Shown: positions 1 to 59,958, counted from the stretch's first letter. The stretch is DNA of 64,000 nucleotides from Anoplopoma fimbria (GCF_027596085.1 NC_072460.1:14760326-14824325), one strand, 5' to 3'. Notes: generated by a model not told the origin, from the letters alone. Numbers and translations: made by a program.

Positions 1-2383
1 AACTCAGGGACCAAAAACCTTCCACCAGGTCCTTCACCTTCGGCCTGTTTTTATTTCTGCTATATGCCAGTCATTAATACCCTAGACTTTTTTTATTGGG
101 TACAAATTCCCCATAGACCATAGACATGAGGCACTGGCACAGTTACATTAACCCTCAAGGCTGTGTCCTCAGTTCCTTATACAAATGACTGTATCAGCCC
201 CCATCACCACATTTTTACTTCACATACTCGCTATATAAAGTGTCATACTTTGACCACTCAGTGACAATAACTCTGTTACAGCCTTACAACACTCAATTTC
301 CCAATTCACACAATGATGCCCAAAAAACTACCTCAAGCTAAATAGTGACAAAACAAAAGAACTAGTCTCTGACACATAAAACAACAGTGGACACGACCCC
401 ACTGATGACACACCGTTTGTTTTGTTCAGTCATAAGCATACAGCCCTGGTGTAAATTCCGGCAAAAATTGAACAAAAATGAAAGGCGGATATGCCAATCC
501 ACTTTTTAAAACTATAACAAAGCCACCTTTACCCCTCCTTACAACGAAAAACCATAGCTGCTGTGCGCCACCTGCATCAAATTAGTCCTCCACTTAAGTA
601 GACTACAACGGGCTAACCACAGTGCATCTCATTAGCCACCAAATGGAGCCAACACCCACTTCCATCCACAGCAAGACAGTTGAAGAGGTCAAGTGCTTCA
701 AATCAATGACTCATTATATACAATAAACTTAGTTTGATTACCCCACTGCTGTCCATAAACGATCCCAGCAAGGACTCCATGTCATATATGCAAACGCTCT
801 ATGAGAACTCTCTATTACACCTCATCTCCTGTCGTTTTGCAAAAACATGACCTCCCCTCAATCTTTCAAACATGATCGACAGAGCCGTAACACGCCTGTG
901 GCACTCACAATAGCAATTGACTTTCTGGTGTTAAATACAGGACTTAAAAATGGACAAGAGCTTGCTTTGAGTGGAGCTTTCTCCCTGAACAAACTGCCTT
1001 GTTGACGCTGTTTGGAAAGCTCAAGACTGAATGCATATGGTTAAGGTTCTTACAACTGTAGGTTAGGATGCAGGCATGGGCTTGAATGTGTATGTATACA
1101 GTTTATGCGACCAAGTGTATATTTGATCTGTTGTGTAACTTTTATGTTGCTGTGTGGAATATGTACAGATTGTGAAAACCAATCTTCCACATATGCACAC
1201 ATATTCCATATGAAATGATTAATCAATTAGAAAAAGCGACATGGAGGGGACAACAGCTGCATGTCATTGTGCTATCCTGTATTGTATAATGAAGATAAAA
1301 CCTGAAAGAGAAAATAATCAACAAGTGGAACAAACACAGGCTCTGTCTTTTCAGGAATGCTGCTCTTTTTTGCTGTTTTATATAAATGTGAAGGGTTAGT
1401 TTGACAATCGATATATGAAGATGTCCAACGGCCTCTGGAAATTCGTTTTTTGGTAATTATTTTTACCAAAAATACAAAATTATTTTCTGACATTTTAAAA
1501 ATAATTTGCATGCTAAACAATTAGATTATTATTTAAATAACAAGTAAAAGTATCACTAACTGAAGCCCATATATTAACTTTCAGTCACATTTACACAACA
1601 CACACTTAGTGTTGCACTCATAACATGCAATCATTTATTTGTTTGGATGCATTGGTTATTGAGTTATTTTTATGTTTTGAATAACACATTGTTCTCCCAA
1701 AACCATCCATAAACTGTTAGAAAAAGGATTATATTATGCTGCAATACTTCTCTCTCCTGTTTTCCACTGCACAATAAATGCAAGTCTTAAAGCAATGACA
1801 ACTTTATGCTACAAACTTACATTTCTCCCTCATCATTTTTCATTTGAGAATGATGACCGTGATTGCCTGCTTTTGACAAAAAGATTTTTCAAAAGATGAT
1901 GGTTCCTGTTAGAGAGAGAGAGAGAGAGAGTAAGAGTGCAAAATGTTCACTCAAATGGACAAAGCGGACGATAGCAGCAAGAGGGTGATGATAGAGCGAG
2001 TTTATTTCATGTCGTTGAGTGCATGAGAGAGAGAAAAAGAGAGTGCATGTGTTAAACAGCATGAACTGGTGATGGAGTTTGTTGCGATGGTGTCCAAAGA
2101 ACCCGAGGCAGTCATTACCTCTACTGCTGGACCCTTTAGGAAAATAGGCTCTTTTCAGAGCTGGCCAAATGTCTGTCCTCTATCTGTATATTTATGTGTG
2201 CGTATGTGTATGTGTGTTTGTCTGTCTTGAGGACTTGCTGTGTTGCTCTAGATCTAAGGGGTACTTATAAAGCCAGTCATAAAGCTACTTTCTGTAGGGG
2301 CTGCTTCGCAGCCTGTTATTATTTGACCCACTAATCAATTCACTTTTATACTAAGAGGTTTTTTTCCTCTTCCACTCTTGTAG
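1..2383 (+). other. cacna2d3 intron (5' part outside window)
   Basis: No coding exon was found. The first 0.9 kb looks like decayed LINE sequence (separate entry). A (GA)10 tract is at 1911-1930. The rest is AT-rich unique-looking sequence. Confidence 0.7.
180..900 (+). mobile_element. Decayed non-LTR retrotransposon (LINE) reverse-transcriptase fragment
   Basis: At 317-376 one frame reads PKNYLKLNSDKTKELVSDT, close to the NFLKLNxDKTEvL signature after the catalytic YADD box of fish L2/Rex-type reverse transcriptases. In another frame, about 60 nt upstream, CHTLTTQ is where xYADDTQ would be expected. Downstream frames keep weak similarity but are broken by stops and shifts. The boundaries are guesses. 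Confidence 0.4.
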
Positions 2384-50569
<48,186 letters not shown>

Positions 50570-51239
50570 GTAAGTGGGGACTCAAGTGGCTCTTTCTCTC
50601 TCACTCACACACTTCTACATTGACAGAGGCTTCAATATTTTCTTTTCTTTGTTTTCCCGGACTAGATCTGTCTAACTCTACTTCTTTTCCTCTGCTTGAG
50701 TTGAAACACTCACTTCCCACATTTACTGACTCTGCTGCTTTTTTTGTCCATGCGCTTGCCCCTGCATGAACGTATGCTCAGAAGAAGGCGAGAGTGCAAC
50801 ATGGCACAGGCGTTGGAATTGAAGAGTATTTATGCCTACATTTATTAATAGAGGCCAGTTTCATAAACGACTTTTGTGCATTTGTTTTTTTCCCCTTTGC
50901 TTATTTAAGGCATATTCTGGCCTTGAGGTTTTCATGTTGGCCTGCCTCATCTCACATCCTGGTGACTCAAAAGCCCCAGAATGTCACGCCCATCTTATGC
51001 AACTTTGTGCAATTAGCAAGTTCATGGTATGAAGAGCAGCCCATGTTCTGTTTGCCATGAACTTGATACGGAGGGAAGAAACTGCAGATTAAATGGAGGA
51101 TATGGAGAAATTCCGGTTAGGATAGAGATTGTTAAAAAGTAGTTGTGGTATTCTCTTCAGGAAAGTTTCGATATGACATCATTCATTACACACCTCTCCC
51201 CTGAAGACACCAGTCATCGCTTTGTGTAATACCGTCTGT

Positions 51240-51905
51240 AACAAGGGTTACGGTATTGTAACCTGTGTTCTATATGCACAGGCGGAGCCTTCTACTAGAC
51301 TCTATTAGTAATATTCTATTCCAATCACAAGCATGCATTCTTCTACTGAAAATTTGCATAAGCGTAGCCTGCCAATCAGGTCATGCCCACCCAATAACAT
51401 GTGGACCACACAGTATAAAAGTCAGAACAAAATGCTATCTGCCATCCTACTCACTCTTCAGTGAGCGATGTAGAAGCTTGTTTGCCTGTGCTCATAGAAC
51501 TAGGGTTACGTAACCCTAGTTCTAAGAGCACAGGCGCCGTCCTCTACTGGACTCACGGTTACAGTAGGTAAAGCCCAACGAATGCACACCCTTAAGCAAC
51601 ATAAATTCAACCCAAACACACTGATCCTGACCGGCTAGAGGTTAGTTACCACAACCAACTTTCTTCTTTATAACCTAGGCCGCCACAGCAGAAAAGTAGG
51701 AGGCCCCTGCCAAACCAGGTAGTATGCAACAAAACTGGGTAAAGCTGTGCAAATTGCCATTCGCTGAATAGAAAAAAGATGGCCGACTACTCGGTGAGGC
51801 ACATCCTGATATATATATTCAGTGGTTGAATAAGTGTTTTTAATTGGAGGAGAATATTACTCTTAGCGTATAGTAGAAGGCGGAGCCTGTGTAAGTTGAA
51901 CTAAT
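51240..51905. mobile_element. Inverted-repeat element (MITE- or LTR-like), family not identified
   Basis: The left part (51266-51300: gttctatatgcacaggcgg, agccttctactagactc) reappears inverted at about 51866-51902 (gtatagtagaaggcggagcc, tgtgtaagttgaac). A related direct copy starts at the central palindrome (gttctaagagcacaggcgcc, then ctactggactc). The interior has two CCAAT-like words near 51370-51395 and a TATA-like tataaaag at 51414, so it could carry promoter activity. No long frame is present. Confidence 0.6.
51484..51535. repeat. 52-bp near-perfect palindrome
   Basis: Two 26-nt arms centred between 51509 and 51510, with no loop and one mismatched pair. The core is aactagggttac followed directly by its complement gtaaccctagtt. 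The symmetry stops at both ends where the surrounding repeat diverges. Confidence 0.95.
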
Positions 51906-51961
51906 GCAATACTTTTACTGCAGTACTGTACTGTAAAGTACAGAGGCAGATTACATTACAT

Positions 51962-52012
51962 TGCATTACATTACAGTCATTTAGCAGACGCTTTTATCCA
52001 AAGCGACTTACA
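51962..52012 (-). mobile_element. L2-type LINE 3' tail, second copy
   Basis: Identical over 51 bp to the tail at 34946-34995, with TGTAA-type repeats at its end when read on the minus strand. The sequence on its high-coordinate side is not similar to the first copy, so these are separate insertions. Confidence 0.6.
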
Positions 52013-53147
52013 ATAAGTGTATTCAACAGATGACAAGTTAGACATTTTTTGTCATAAGTAATAAGTAAGAAAGAAATTAATAAAAAGTAAGCTGGAAGCA
52101 CCTTGTTTGCAAATGCAACACAACAATGCTTGCAGTAAGGTAACTCAACTTTTCTCTATGTTTACCCTCTGCATGGCTTTTGGAAGTCCTGTTTTCCTAC
52201 TTTATTTAACATTGATAGCTTCAGTAACCCAGTAGAAATGTCTTGACGTCAGAGTTGTTCTATTAAAATACAAAGTACAGTATGTGAAGTATTGCAACCT
52301 TTCCACAGCCAAACATATGCGCGAATGAGAAATTGGGAGTAGAGCTTTTGCCTCATATAAAAGCTTCTTCTGATAATTATCTATTTAAGTTGTTCTGTCG
52401 ACAGATGAGGACCAGTAATGCCAGTAGGGGAATCACAGAAAATATCTGGTCAGAGGAAGGAAAAACTGAAGAAAGGAGAAAGTGGAAAATCTTTTGAAAA
52501 TGCAGTGATAAATAAGAGAAGAAATAAAAGGGCAGAGAAAGAGAAAATGATTTCATGGTGCCTGAATGCGTTGACATGAAAGCAGTGCATTGTGGGTACT
52601 CTTTGCCTGGGGGAAACCACTGGAGCAGAAGGACAGAGATGGGAGAGTCTGTGCCGTGCCAAAACGCACGCACACACAAACACACACATGCACATAGAGC
52701 ATACATAAGATTTCTAGCAGAGCGATAAGCATTCAGCCCACAGTTTACACCAGCCCACGGTATTATTTGTCACTGTTGACTTGATCTTTATTGTTTTAAG
52801 ATAATATCTGACTAATCAGTAACAAGGTGTCATGATAATCCCATTTTTACATTGGGTGCTGATGTACAGTACTGATGATCATGCTTGTCAGATCGGGGGA
52901 TGTCTGTAAGGATGATTTTATATAAGAGAGTCAGATGGGAGGAGAGATGTAGGCTGGAATGCAAATTTAGCGTGGGCCGGTTAGGGCCAGTTTTCACTGC
53001 CCTGTGCTCCACTGAGCTGTGGACTTGTGAATACGCTATACACTAACTAAACAGGACAGGCTGATGACATCACACACCATGGGCCCTGCAGACATCGCTT
53101 GAGTCACAATGTTACCGTGTTCGTACATACACGCGTGTGTATTCCAG

Positions 53148-53149
<2 letters not shown>

Positions 53150-53220
<71 letters not shown>
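53150..53220. repeat. (TG)n microsatellite
   Basis: 71-nt perfect TG run between the palindromic element and lrtm1. Confidence 0.98.
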
Positions 53221-53221
<1 letters not shown>

Positions 53222-54447
53222 AGTGTTTGTGGTCACATCCTGAGCCACGTGCAGCAAGTCTGCTGCCGTAATATGCCACAAAACTCAGGTCAGGCGTTAA
53301 GACCAAAGCCATCTGTGTACATTCATGTGCCTGTACACCACACAGAGTAAGCTGAAAATCACTGCCAATGGCAAATTATCATTATATATAGATAATAACT
53401 AAACACGTCACAAGCAGCTCTTTTCCATTGAACCAGTGAACTCCTTAGAAAAAATAAGAAGGTTGGGCAATATCCGAATATACATATCATTTATCTCTCA
53501 TAAATAGCATAATCTAAAAGTTATATTAACTATGATCCAAAATATTTTCATAGAAATAGAAAATTCATCAACAGAAAATTCATCAATCAAAAACTAAAAA
53601 ACATTTTATTTACTTTGCCAGCAACATATTTACTGAGAGGGGCAAAAAAAACACCCATGCAATGTCTACTAATTTCAAGGTTACCTGTTTTATTTATTTT
53701 TTAAATTAAACAATTGGTGGAACAAAGAGGAATACGCTGAAACAATAGAATAAACTCCAAAGTAGAGCTCTTTTTTTCTGCAAAATACCTCTCTTTAACC
53801 TCCATCCTATCAACATAGAAGGACTACCAACTGGGGTCTCTGGGGAACTAAAAAAAATAATACTGTAAGATACAAACATCCGAGCAAAATACTGACTTAT
53901 TCATCCCCAAACCATTATTTCTGCAATTAATGGCATCTGAAGAAAAAATATTTTATTATTTTGGGAAGTTGCAATAATTAGCATATTGAGTAAAAATTTG
54001 AGAGCAAATTTGGAAATCTGTCTACTGCATCTGTGTCTGTCTCCTTCAAAAAGACTGGACGTGTTTTTACCCTGTTAGTGTGTGATACTTTAAATAAGGA
54101 TCCATGGCAAACATTTTATCTGTCTATTCCATTTTATATATTAACACTACATAGGCTGCAATTGGGTGCTCTAAAACATTGGTATTTAAAATGATGATAT
54201 AAAAAGCACTTATTAAAACAGAAACAGAAAACAATGATATGAAGTCATTAGGCATAAATTGAAAAAGTAATGAAAATTTTGAATAATAGAGTAAAGCACA
54301 TACGAGTTATAAATAAAGTATATCTCTGGGGTCTGCTGGGACCCTAGTTGGTAGAAAGAGGGTTTACAATACTTTCTCCAAATAATTATGCATGCCTTCT
54401 CAAATTAGTTGCCAGTACACATATAGTAATCAGGTAAAATATTTCCC

Positions 54448-54453
54448 TTTATT
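54448..54453 (-). terminator. Candidate lrtm1 polyadenylation signal
   Basis: The plus strand reads tttatt, so the minus strand reads AATAAA, about 800 nt past the lrtm1 stop codon. It is the nearest canonical hexamer I noticed. Use is unproven, because AT-rich introns contain such hexamers by chance. Confidence 0.3.
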
Positions 54454-55249
54454 TTATGTAATACATTTTGAATGACATGACATGTGTGGGTGTGACTGTG
54501 TGCAGCAGGATGAATATTAAAACTCATAAAGCTGTAAAGTTACAGAAAAACAACAAGGCTGAGTCCTGGTTTTGTTGTTGTTTTCGTTTTAGTTTGTTTC
54601 ATTATTGCTTCAATGAATTTCCCATCTTCACTTCAGTTGTCAGAAAAATATCATCTTAAGAAAACGTATATCCTTCTCAAAACTATATCACGTTATTAGG
54701 CACAGACTCTTAAATTCTTTATAAATTTTATGCATACAGTATACATCTCCACACTCAAGCACAAATACTGACACAAACACTCATTTTTGTTCTCATACAC
54801 TCACGTCAATGATATAAACAACTGAACTTAACTGACAGCAGCTGCCTACTATTTGTAACCTCAACCAAAAGACAACAATTTCTGAAATCCATTTTTTAAA
54901 ATACTATTATACCTACAAGTACACAAATATAAATATATAGCAATTTGTTCCTATCTATGATATGTATTGTCAGAAAAAATGGAATTGATTCCTTTTGGAT
55001 TCTTTGGCCTGCCCCACGAACCCGCATACAGTAGAAAGTACTCTTCTCATCAGTGCATAGTCAAATACTTGTGGAGTTTAGCTACCCAAGTCTCAGAAAG
55101 GGGGTGGACATATGCACACTCATACACATAAAGATTCACACTCTCTTCTTTTTTCTCACACATGCAGTAACACACACATGGCATCCAGAGCGGATTGGGT
55201 TAAAGGGTTGAGGCCCAGGTTTTAGGTCCAGGGTTCATGTTATCATCTC

Positions 55250-55779
55250 TTAGGCGATAGCATTCTCCAGTGGCTCCTTCTCATCTGCTTTGGCATGATC
55301 TGCCACCTGAGCTGCTGCCAACTCCTCGTTCTTCTTAAGCTCCCGCTGATATTTGGCCATGATAGCGGCGTAAGCGCAGCCGTACACTGCTGCAGCCAGC
55401 ATCATCAGAAACACAATCCCACACACTACGCCGGTGATGATCACTGTGGCAATTGCATGGCGCAAATTGACAGGCCGCGGCCTCTGCTTAGGTTCACACT
55501 CTGGCAAACCCCCTCCTCCTCCTCCTCCTCCTCCTCCTCCTCCTCCGAAACCCTCCCCCATTGCCATGGGGACATGGATAGCATGGCTAGAGGGATGAGC
55601 ATGGTTGCCATGGGTGTGGCCACGCAGTAGCCTCTCATTCTCCAAGTGATGTATGTTAGCAAACAGGTAATGGTAGCTGGTGGTCATGCAGACGTGGAAG
55701 AGCTGGTAAGGTACTTTCTGCAGGTCTTTATCCTTCATTTCTTCTGGCTGGGAGCAAAGCACCTCATCCACCACTCCAC
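55250..55779 (-). CDS. lrtm1: lrtm1 exon 4: LRRCT end, juxtamembrane insert, membrane helix, tail
   Basis: 530 nt to a TAA at 55250-55252. The acceptor is atcccaag. It reads GVVDEVLCSQPEEMKDKDLQ (LRRCT cysteine), then KVPYQLFHVCMTTSYHYLFA. A stretch with six His within 16 residues follows, then 13 consecutive Gly (11 GGA plus GGG and GGT at 55508-55546), then LPECEPKQRPRPVNLRHAIA and the membrane helix. The tail KYQRELKKNEELAAA is longer than in human LRTM1 and resembles the LRTM2 tail start. The His/Gly insert explains much of the extra length relative to mammals. Confidence 0.94.
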
Positions 55780-58700
55780 CTTGGGATCAGAAATAAATAG
55801 TTAGATGCTTGCTGTGTATTATATGAACATTACCTTCTGTTAATTGCCCCTTTCCTATCATTATCATCATAGCTGAGTCTGAACCAGCCCACTACTCAAG
55901 ATATTTATCAGTGTAGGGTGTGATGGCGTACTATAAAGAGCCGTATTAGCAAATGTGATTTGATTAACACCTCTACCGCTGGAGCTCAATGAATCAAGTC
56001 TATTATTATTCATCTGTCTCCGTATTCACGTCAAGGTTGCTCTGTCACACACTTCCTTTCTGCCTACCTGATTAACCGCTGGCTTTCTTATAAGCATACA
56101 TTCTTGTATCTGGGTCCATTGTTTTGTTTTGCAGTAATTAGAATTTTCAGCCTCTAAGACGAAAGCTGTGTCAGGGTAACATAGGCATGTAGGCGGTTCA
56201 GCCAACTTCAAGCGAGTCTAGATTTCACTGCACAGTGGTTATTTTGTTATCTAATGCATGCAGGGGTTGTTCTAGCATGGGAAATAATCTAGTTGCCAAT
56301 TTAACTCTTAATGCAACGCTATCTCTATGTAGAGATCACCACCATAGTTATAAAAGCTGCTGCATATGCATGACATTACAACATTATTGTTATTGCTTTA
56401 TGCTACATTTTACTCAGCTTTTATGTCAGGCATTGTTAGTGAAGACAGTAACAATTAAGACTATACTGTAAATGTTGTTAGTCGTCACCATACATTATCC
56501 AATACGGCTCTGACATGTATGTGGTCACCTCCCCAAACACAGCCCTCATCAGATGTTAATAATAGTTTAAATGCCAAAACTACCCACAATAGTATAAAAG
56601 CCTAAACACCCTACATTCCTTCCACAGCTACACACAAAACAGCATTACACACACTCATTCCACCATCTAAAAGGTGTGGACAGACATAAAACCTGTTCTT
56701 ACTCCACTATATATATATGTTTTAAATGCTAAAATAGGCTCTTCTCTCATTGTGTATTGTTCTTTTTAATACAGAGTCCAGCCATTTCTAAACTAGTAAT
56801 TTTGTATTAATTGTGTTATAGGTCAGTATAACATTATTATAACATTATTATAACATTACGATATTTTTAATATAATGTCCTATCCCATCAGGAAAGGCAT
56901 AGAGATGAATGAAAGTTGTATATGTTAAAGACATTGCTCCAGTCTTTACCTGAAGCCAATAGTGATCTAACCTTTAAAGAGGTAGGTCTCCAGCCAGAGT
57001 TTGAGGCCTATGAGCTGGCAGTCACACCTCCACGGGTTACTTCGTAGTGTGAGGCTTTCCAGGTGGGTCAGGGCCTCCAACAGGGAGCGGTCCAATCGTG
57101 TTAGCCTGTTGTGTGCTAGCCCCAGGTGGCTTAGGTTCCTCAAACTGTCGCCAATGGCTCCAGGCAAACCCCACAGGCTGCAGGTAGGGGCATGGCAAGG
57201 AAACGACATAAGATACATTGAGCATGGGGGATCAGTTTTTTACAGTGTGCATTGTTTGACAAATGACCAATAACAAAATTTGATGTGTTCAGTTTTGTTG
57301 CTTAACCTGTTGTGTGAGAGGTCAAGGTGTGAAAGCGAGCGGATAGGCCCAAGCAACCGCTTGTCAAGCTCTCTCAGGCTGTTGTAGGCCAGGCTGAGGC
57401 GCTGTAGAGTTCTGAGACCCAGCAGGGCAGTCGGTGAAACAGATGTTATAGAGTTATTAGATAGATCGAGAATGCGGACAAGTGGTATTTCTCGAAAAGC
57501 CATCGATCCCAGCCCCCTGATACGGTTATCTTGGAGATACAGTTCTTGGGTGTCTGGATGCAGTCGTCGGGGGATGTCATATAGGCCTCGACCCCGGCAG
57601 TCTACTACTTTGGTGTTGCTGTTGCAGTTACACTCCTTCGGACAGCCATGTGACAAAGAGAGGAGGGAGAGGAGGGCACACACCAGTACCACTGTAGAGA
57701 CGGGGACATAATATAAGATTAGATATCGAAAAGTATGCTTGTTTATTTGAATATAGACGTGAAAAAAACGTTTTGTAGAGTGACTAAAGATGTGATCTCT
57801 TTCAGCAATACACTAGTGTACTGTTACATAATTGTACTCATACACAGCACAGTCTTTAACTACCATAATGTTCAAATACATGTCTTTGTCACAGAAAATA
57901 ATAAGTGCATACAAATGCATTTGAAAATAAAGCCTTCGGAACAGAATGCAGTATTTTAGTTTTTGCCCAGATATTACTGTTCTTTGTCAAATAAACTAGA
58001 AAGTAAACTTATTATTAATATGCCAACTCCCACTTGCCACCCTCCCCTAGGCAGTCACCCTTAGTGACTTCACCAAAGACTTATAACCCCTCACCCACAC
58101 TCCACCCACACATAAATCCATATGCAGCAGATATTGGGTGTCTGATTCCCTTTGAGACGACTTCAAATGTCCATTCCTTCTGGAGCATTACAGCAGTATT
58201 TATAGCATTGGCTGGGCTAGCTCGAGGCTCAGTGAAATGGAGCTCAGATTGAAGCCTGGGAATGAAGCTGGCTCACAAGTTACACTCATAGCTCCTGAAC
58301 AGATTGATTAGCTGCACCATGTTTATCTCCATAGGCATAACATGTTCTTCAGAGATATTCAGCAGCCATGTTGCTAATTGGGTTTGTTTAATGTTTCCTA
58401 AAATGGGAGTTATCTCAAATGTTCCTGTATCAGGGGTAATGCCTCACTAGTGTCTTTGCCTATATTATGCCTTTGTGAAGAAGCAGCTCTACGTTTTATA
58501 TCAAACTGAAACTTATGTCCAGATTCATTTAAGGAAACAATATGTAGCTATTATCTGTAATAATCTAACAATCATTGATGAATGTTGATTTGAAAGGGAC
58601 AGCTATATCTAATTGGTAAAATTCTGTGGTCACACAACTGCTGTTATGCAGCAGTATCACGTGAACAATTCTACAGCCTCCCCCCACTACTCCCCTTTTC

Positions 58701-59572
58701 TTTGGATAAACCCTATTGTAACATAGTCCAGTAATTAGAGGGACAGTGTCCCATTAACAAGCATATAATCATCATTTGCCTTTGCCTGGCTGGTGGACAT
58801 CATGCAGTTGATTTTGATTTACAGGTTTTAAAAATACCCAGGCGCTCCCAGCTTTAATCTCAGGTGTTAGTTTGGTACGGCAGCTCTTGGCTGTGTTGTT
58901 CTCATGATAATATGTCGCTTGCATCAACAAAAACAATAAGGACATGGCTGGGTTGAGGATTTAGCATGCTGTTGTGCAAATCCCTGTGTTAATTGCATCC
59001 TTGTTAGTGAAATTAGAGTGCGTGTGTGTATGCAAGAATGCATTCAATCACATGTTGTTGCACACGTGTGCACTTACTCTTGAACAAACGCATATACATA
59101 CAATGCTTGAACACACATAAACAGCATTAGCTCAGTGGAGCATTGTAACAGCAGCTCTGGAATCAGGTCAACACAGGAGAATGGTTCTTTGCTCTGATGT
59201 GTCCCTCCAGCCCAAAGTACACACAGAAAGGCTTGTAATGACATGCACACACAGCAAGTACTGCTTTAAATCATCTTGATACCAATGTCAATACCTTTAT
59301 ACAACAAGAAACACTCAATGATAATGTACAACTAAAACCAAAATAGTGTGAATGTAGTGCTGACATCTGTGCATTTAAGTGTTTTAATTAAGGGATATGT
59401 TGTAAACAAGGAGTAGTACATGCTTCATAACAACTCAGTTATACAACAGTTTACACAACATACTAGCCTCAGCAGTTGATAGCAGCCCACCTAACCATCC
59501 ACATGTACTGTAAAAACACAAACACACACACACACAAATGCATTCATGTTGATATTCTTCCTTACCTCTCAT
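55250..59572 (-). CDS. lrtm1: Leucine-rich repeat and transmembrane domain protein 1, nested antisense gene (4 coding exons)
   Basis: The protein is a single-pass type I membrane protein with extracellular leucine-rich repeats, of the small LRTM family. Coding exons in transcript order are 59566-59572 (proposed), 57307-57691, 56972-57177 and 55250-55779. Joined, they give about 375 residues against 345 in the human protein. Order: signal peptide about 1-18, an LRRNT cap beginning CPKECNCNSN, five LRRs (for example LYLQDNRIRGL, LDLSNNSITSV), an LRRCT cap with NPWRCDCQLIGLKLWLE, a His-rich and poly-Gly juxtamembrane stretch, a membrane helix about 308-335 (VIITGVVCGIVFLMMLAAAV), and a charged tail ending ENAIA. 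The conserved NLRHAIATVIITGVVCGIV fits LRTM1 better than LRTM2. It is transcribed opposite to its host cacna2d3. Confidence 0.93.
55514..55546. repeat. Coding (TCC)11 trinucleotide repeat in lrtm1
   Basis: Eleven perfect TCC units on plus, read as GGA (Gly) codons on minus inside lrtm1 exon 4. Likely length-polymorphic. Confidence 0.97.
55780..56971 (-). other. lrtm1 intron 3
   Basis: 1.2 kb, AT-rich, with a short direct repeat of ataacattatta near 56829-56855. Nothing else recognised. Confidence 0.7.
56972..57177 (-). CDS. lrtm1: lrtm1 exon 3: last LRRs and LRRCT
   Basis: 206 nt, acceptor ctacctgcag and donor gttaga. It reads LWGLPGAIGDSLRNLSHLGL, then AHNRLTRLDRSLLEAL and LESLTLRSNPWRCDCQLIGL, ending KLWLETYLFK. 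The preceding intron is 129 nt. The CxC of the LRRCT cap and the LKLWLE segment match LRTM1. Confidence 0.94.
57307..57691 (-). CDS. lrtm1: lrtm1 exon 2: signal peptide, LRRNT and first LRRs
   Basis: 385 nt on the minus strand between the acceptor gtctctacag and the donor gttaag. It reads VLVCALLSLLSLSHG, then CPKECNCNSNTKVVDCRGRG (cysteine cap), then LRR segments ELYLQDNRIRGL, ILDLSNNSITSV, RLSLAYNSLREL and HLDLSHN. No ATG opens it, so the start codon must lie in an upstream exon. It ends with AG of a Ser codon. Confidence 0.93.
57692..59565 (-). other. lrtm1 intron 1 (proposed)
   Basis: 1.9 kb with no recognised feature. Its extent depends on the first-exon call. Confidence 0.55.
59566..59572 (-). 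CDS. lrtm1: lrtm1 proposed first coding exon (ATG AGA G)
   Basis: On the minus strand the sequence reads ATGAGAG followed by the donor gtaagga. Joining its final G to the TG that opens the next exon gives Val and a clean signal peptide, MRVVLVCALLSLLSLSHG. The ATG has G at -3. A second ATG 30 nt upstream is in frame (adding MQAAQERLAD) but has a poor context and would bury the leader. The exon is too short to recognise by similarity, so this rests on phase, donor and signal-peptide fit. Confidence 0.62.
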
Positions 59573-59599
59573 ATCTGCCAGTCGTTCTTGGGCCGCTTG

Positions 59600-59880
59600 C
59601 ATTCAATCTTCTTTTAGCTCCCTTTTTGGATTCTAGTGTCTGTCATTGGTTGATGATCCATTAGCCGTCAGTAGTAGGTTGAGATTAGCTGTCCCGATTC
59701 TCATCTCTCTGGGCTGATGTGGTGAATCTGTAGCAATTAGAGAGGACGTGATCAGCAGCAGAAACCTGTGTTGCCCTCAAGATCCCCAACACTGCCTGCA
59801 CGGTTGTGAAACCCCATCAGAGCGGGCAGATCAGAGCGCAGCGCCTACTGCCAGCCAGTCTGGGAAACACTGGAGTTAGG

Positions 59881-59958
<78 letters not shown>

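Noticed and set aside
50811..50835. A cag acceptor followed by GTTGGAATTGAAGAG, resembling the start of the next expected cacna2d3 exon (VGIQMKLE)
   Set aside because: After Val-Gly-Ile the residues (EEYLCLHLL) do not match the family, and no suitable donor follows at the expected length.
55295..55630. 111-residue plus-strand frame opposite lrtm1 exon 4
   Set aside because: It is the antisense shadow of lrtm1; its Ser run is the complement of the Gly-coding repeat.
57240..57306. Continuation of the lrtm1 exon 2 frame past 57307 (SNKTEHIKF...)
   Set aside because: The LRR pattern breaks at the gttaag donor and resumes correctly at 57177, so this is intron read-through.
55250..57691. Calling the nested gene lrtm2 and the host cacna2d4
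   Set aside because: The membrane segment (NLRHAIATVIITGVVCGIV) and the LRRCT (LKLWLE) follow LRTM1, and the host exons match alpha-2/delta-3. Only the cytoplasmic start (KYQRELKK) leans towards LRTM2.
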